A stretch of 53,678 bases of DNA from assembly GCA_913774715.1 (NCBI GenBank), contig CAJYHS010000142.1:1-53678 (forward strand), written 5' to 3'. The stretch comes from an uncultured Siphonobacter sp. (GTDB lineage: Bacteria; Bacteroidota; Bacteroidia; Cytophagales; Spirosomataceae). The notes under the pieces are model-generated. The model was not told the DNA's origin and did no database searches. It saw only the letters and a list, made by a program, of their open reading frames with translations. A program made the position numbers and the translations under genes. Positions 53,432-53,678 of the stretch are shown in pieces. Position 1 is the stretch's first letter, and each line of letters begins with the position of its first letter.

Positions 53432-53678
53432 ATGAAAAAAATTCTTCTATCATGCCTTTCGCTGGCTCTCAGCACACCGCTGCTAGCTCAGGAAGTAGGC
53501 ATTAACATCCTCCACCCCGAGCTCTCCGTGGTTCAGGGGGGGACGGGAAGTATTCGTTTTACCCTCTGTAACAACGACATCACCTTCCTCTCCCTGGATG
53601 CCAACCGCGTCAGACCGCTCATTTCCCTGCCCGCCACCCGGGCTCAGATCACCTCCGTGACCAATCTCGATGGCTCCC
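53432..53678 (+). CDS. Secreted protein, 3' end outside the window
   Basis: An ATG at 53432 opens a frame that stays open to the window edge (82 full codons). The start MKKILLSCLSLALSTPLLAQ is a signal peptide ending LLAQ, followed by EVGINILHPELSVVQGG and a beta-rich, Thr/Leu-rich segment. The gene lies 61 bp after the Ig-repeat gene and may be co-transcribed. The family cannot be named from this fragment; a surface-protein partner of the preceding gene is a guess. Third-position G+C looks higher than in its neighbour. Confidence 0.7.
   Translation, partial: MKKILLSCLSLALSTPLLAQEVGINILHPELSVVQGGTGSIRFTLCNNDITFLSLDANRVRPLISLPATRAQITSVTNLDGS

Overview
This window reads as a chromosome segment of a Bacteroidota bacterium, most likely a Cytophagales/Spirosomataceae-type organism (Spirosoma, Siphonobacter and relatives). 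The signs are a SusC/SusD pair with a DUF3823 lipoprotein, a Nudix-type arabinose regulator of the Bacteroidetes kind, many secreted proteins with short signal peptides, no evident Shine-Dalgarno sequences, and several upstream octamers of the TAnnTTTG -7 type. The genus is inferred from gene content only. No rRNA, tRNA, CRISPR array or transposase gene was found.

Layout. (1) Positions 1-1650 are far more AT-rich than the rest. They carry two overlapping genes: a minimal penicillin-binding-type transpeptidase domain with no visible export signal, and a small membrane protein. An orphan hypothetical gene (1860-2558) and a palindrome-bearing non-coding block follow. This looks like the end of an acquired island. 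(2) 3099-4130 is an OmpA-like lipoprotein. (3) 4239-25000 is an arabinan/arabinose utilisation locus almost entirely on the minus strand: araR (Nudix-wHTH), araB, araA, araD, an SSS sugar symporter and a HAD phosphatase, then GH43, two GH51 enzymes, and susC-susD-DUF3823. A plus-strand trio (TraB/GumN-like protein, ECF sigma factor, membrane protein) is embedded at 11995-13990. (4) 25158-49628 is mostly housekeeping: glmS, a DUF2383 protein, fbp, EamA and AI-2E transporters, RidA, rny-zapA-coiled coil-pheT, a methyltransferase, DedA, a thioesterase, an SMP-30-like protein, an H1-like basic protein, a SpoU methyltransferase, a GHMP sugar kinase next to galU, and an S9 peptidase. (5) 50266 to the end has a large secreted protein with tandem putative-Ig repeats and the start of another secreted protein cut by the window edge.

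How the genes work together. Secreted GH43 and GH51 enzymes would cut arabinan and release arabinose. SusC/SusD/DUF3823 would bind and import oligosaccharides, and the SSS symporter would carry arabinose across the inner membrane. AraA, AraB and AraD would then convert it to D-xylulose 5-phosphate. The Nudix-wHTH protein is the obvious local regulator. A perfect 9-bp inverted repeat in front of it and a shorter relative in front of araB share GTGT-N7-ACAC and are candidate operators.

The most unusual content is the AT-rich transpeptidase/membrane-protein pair at the left edge. Also notable are the nested palindromic elements between the ara genes, the terminator-like hairpin in the susC leader, and a 27-bp-stem palindrome between a thioesterase and an SMP-30 gene.
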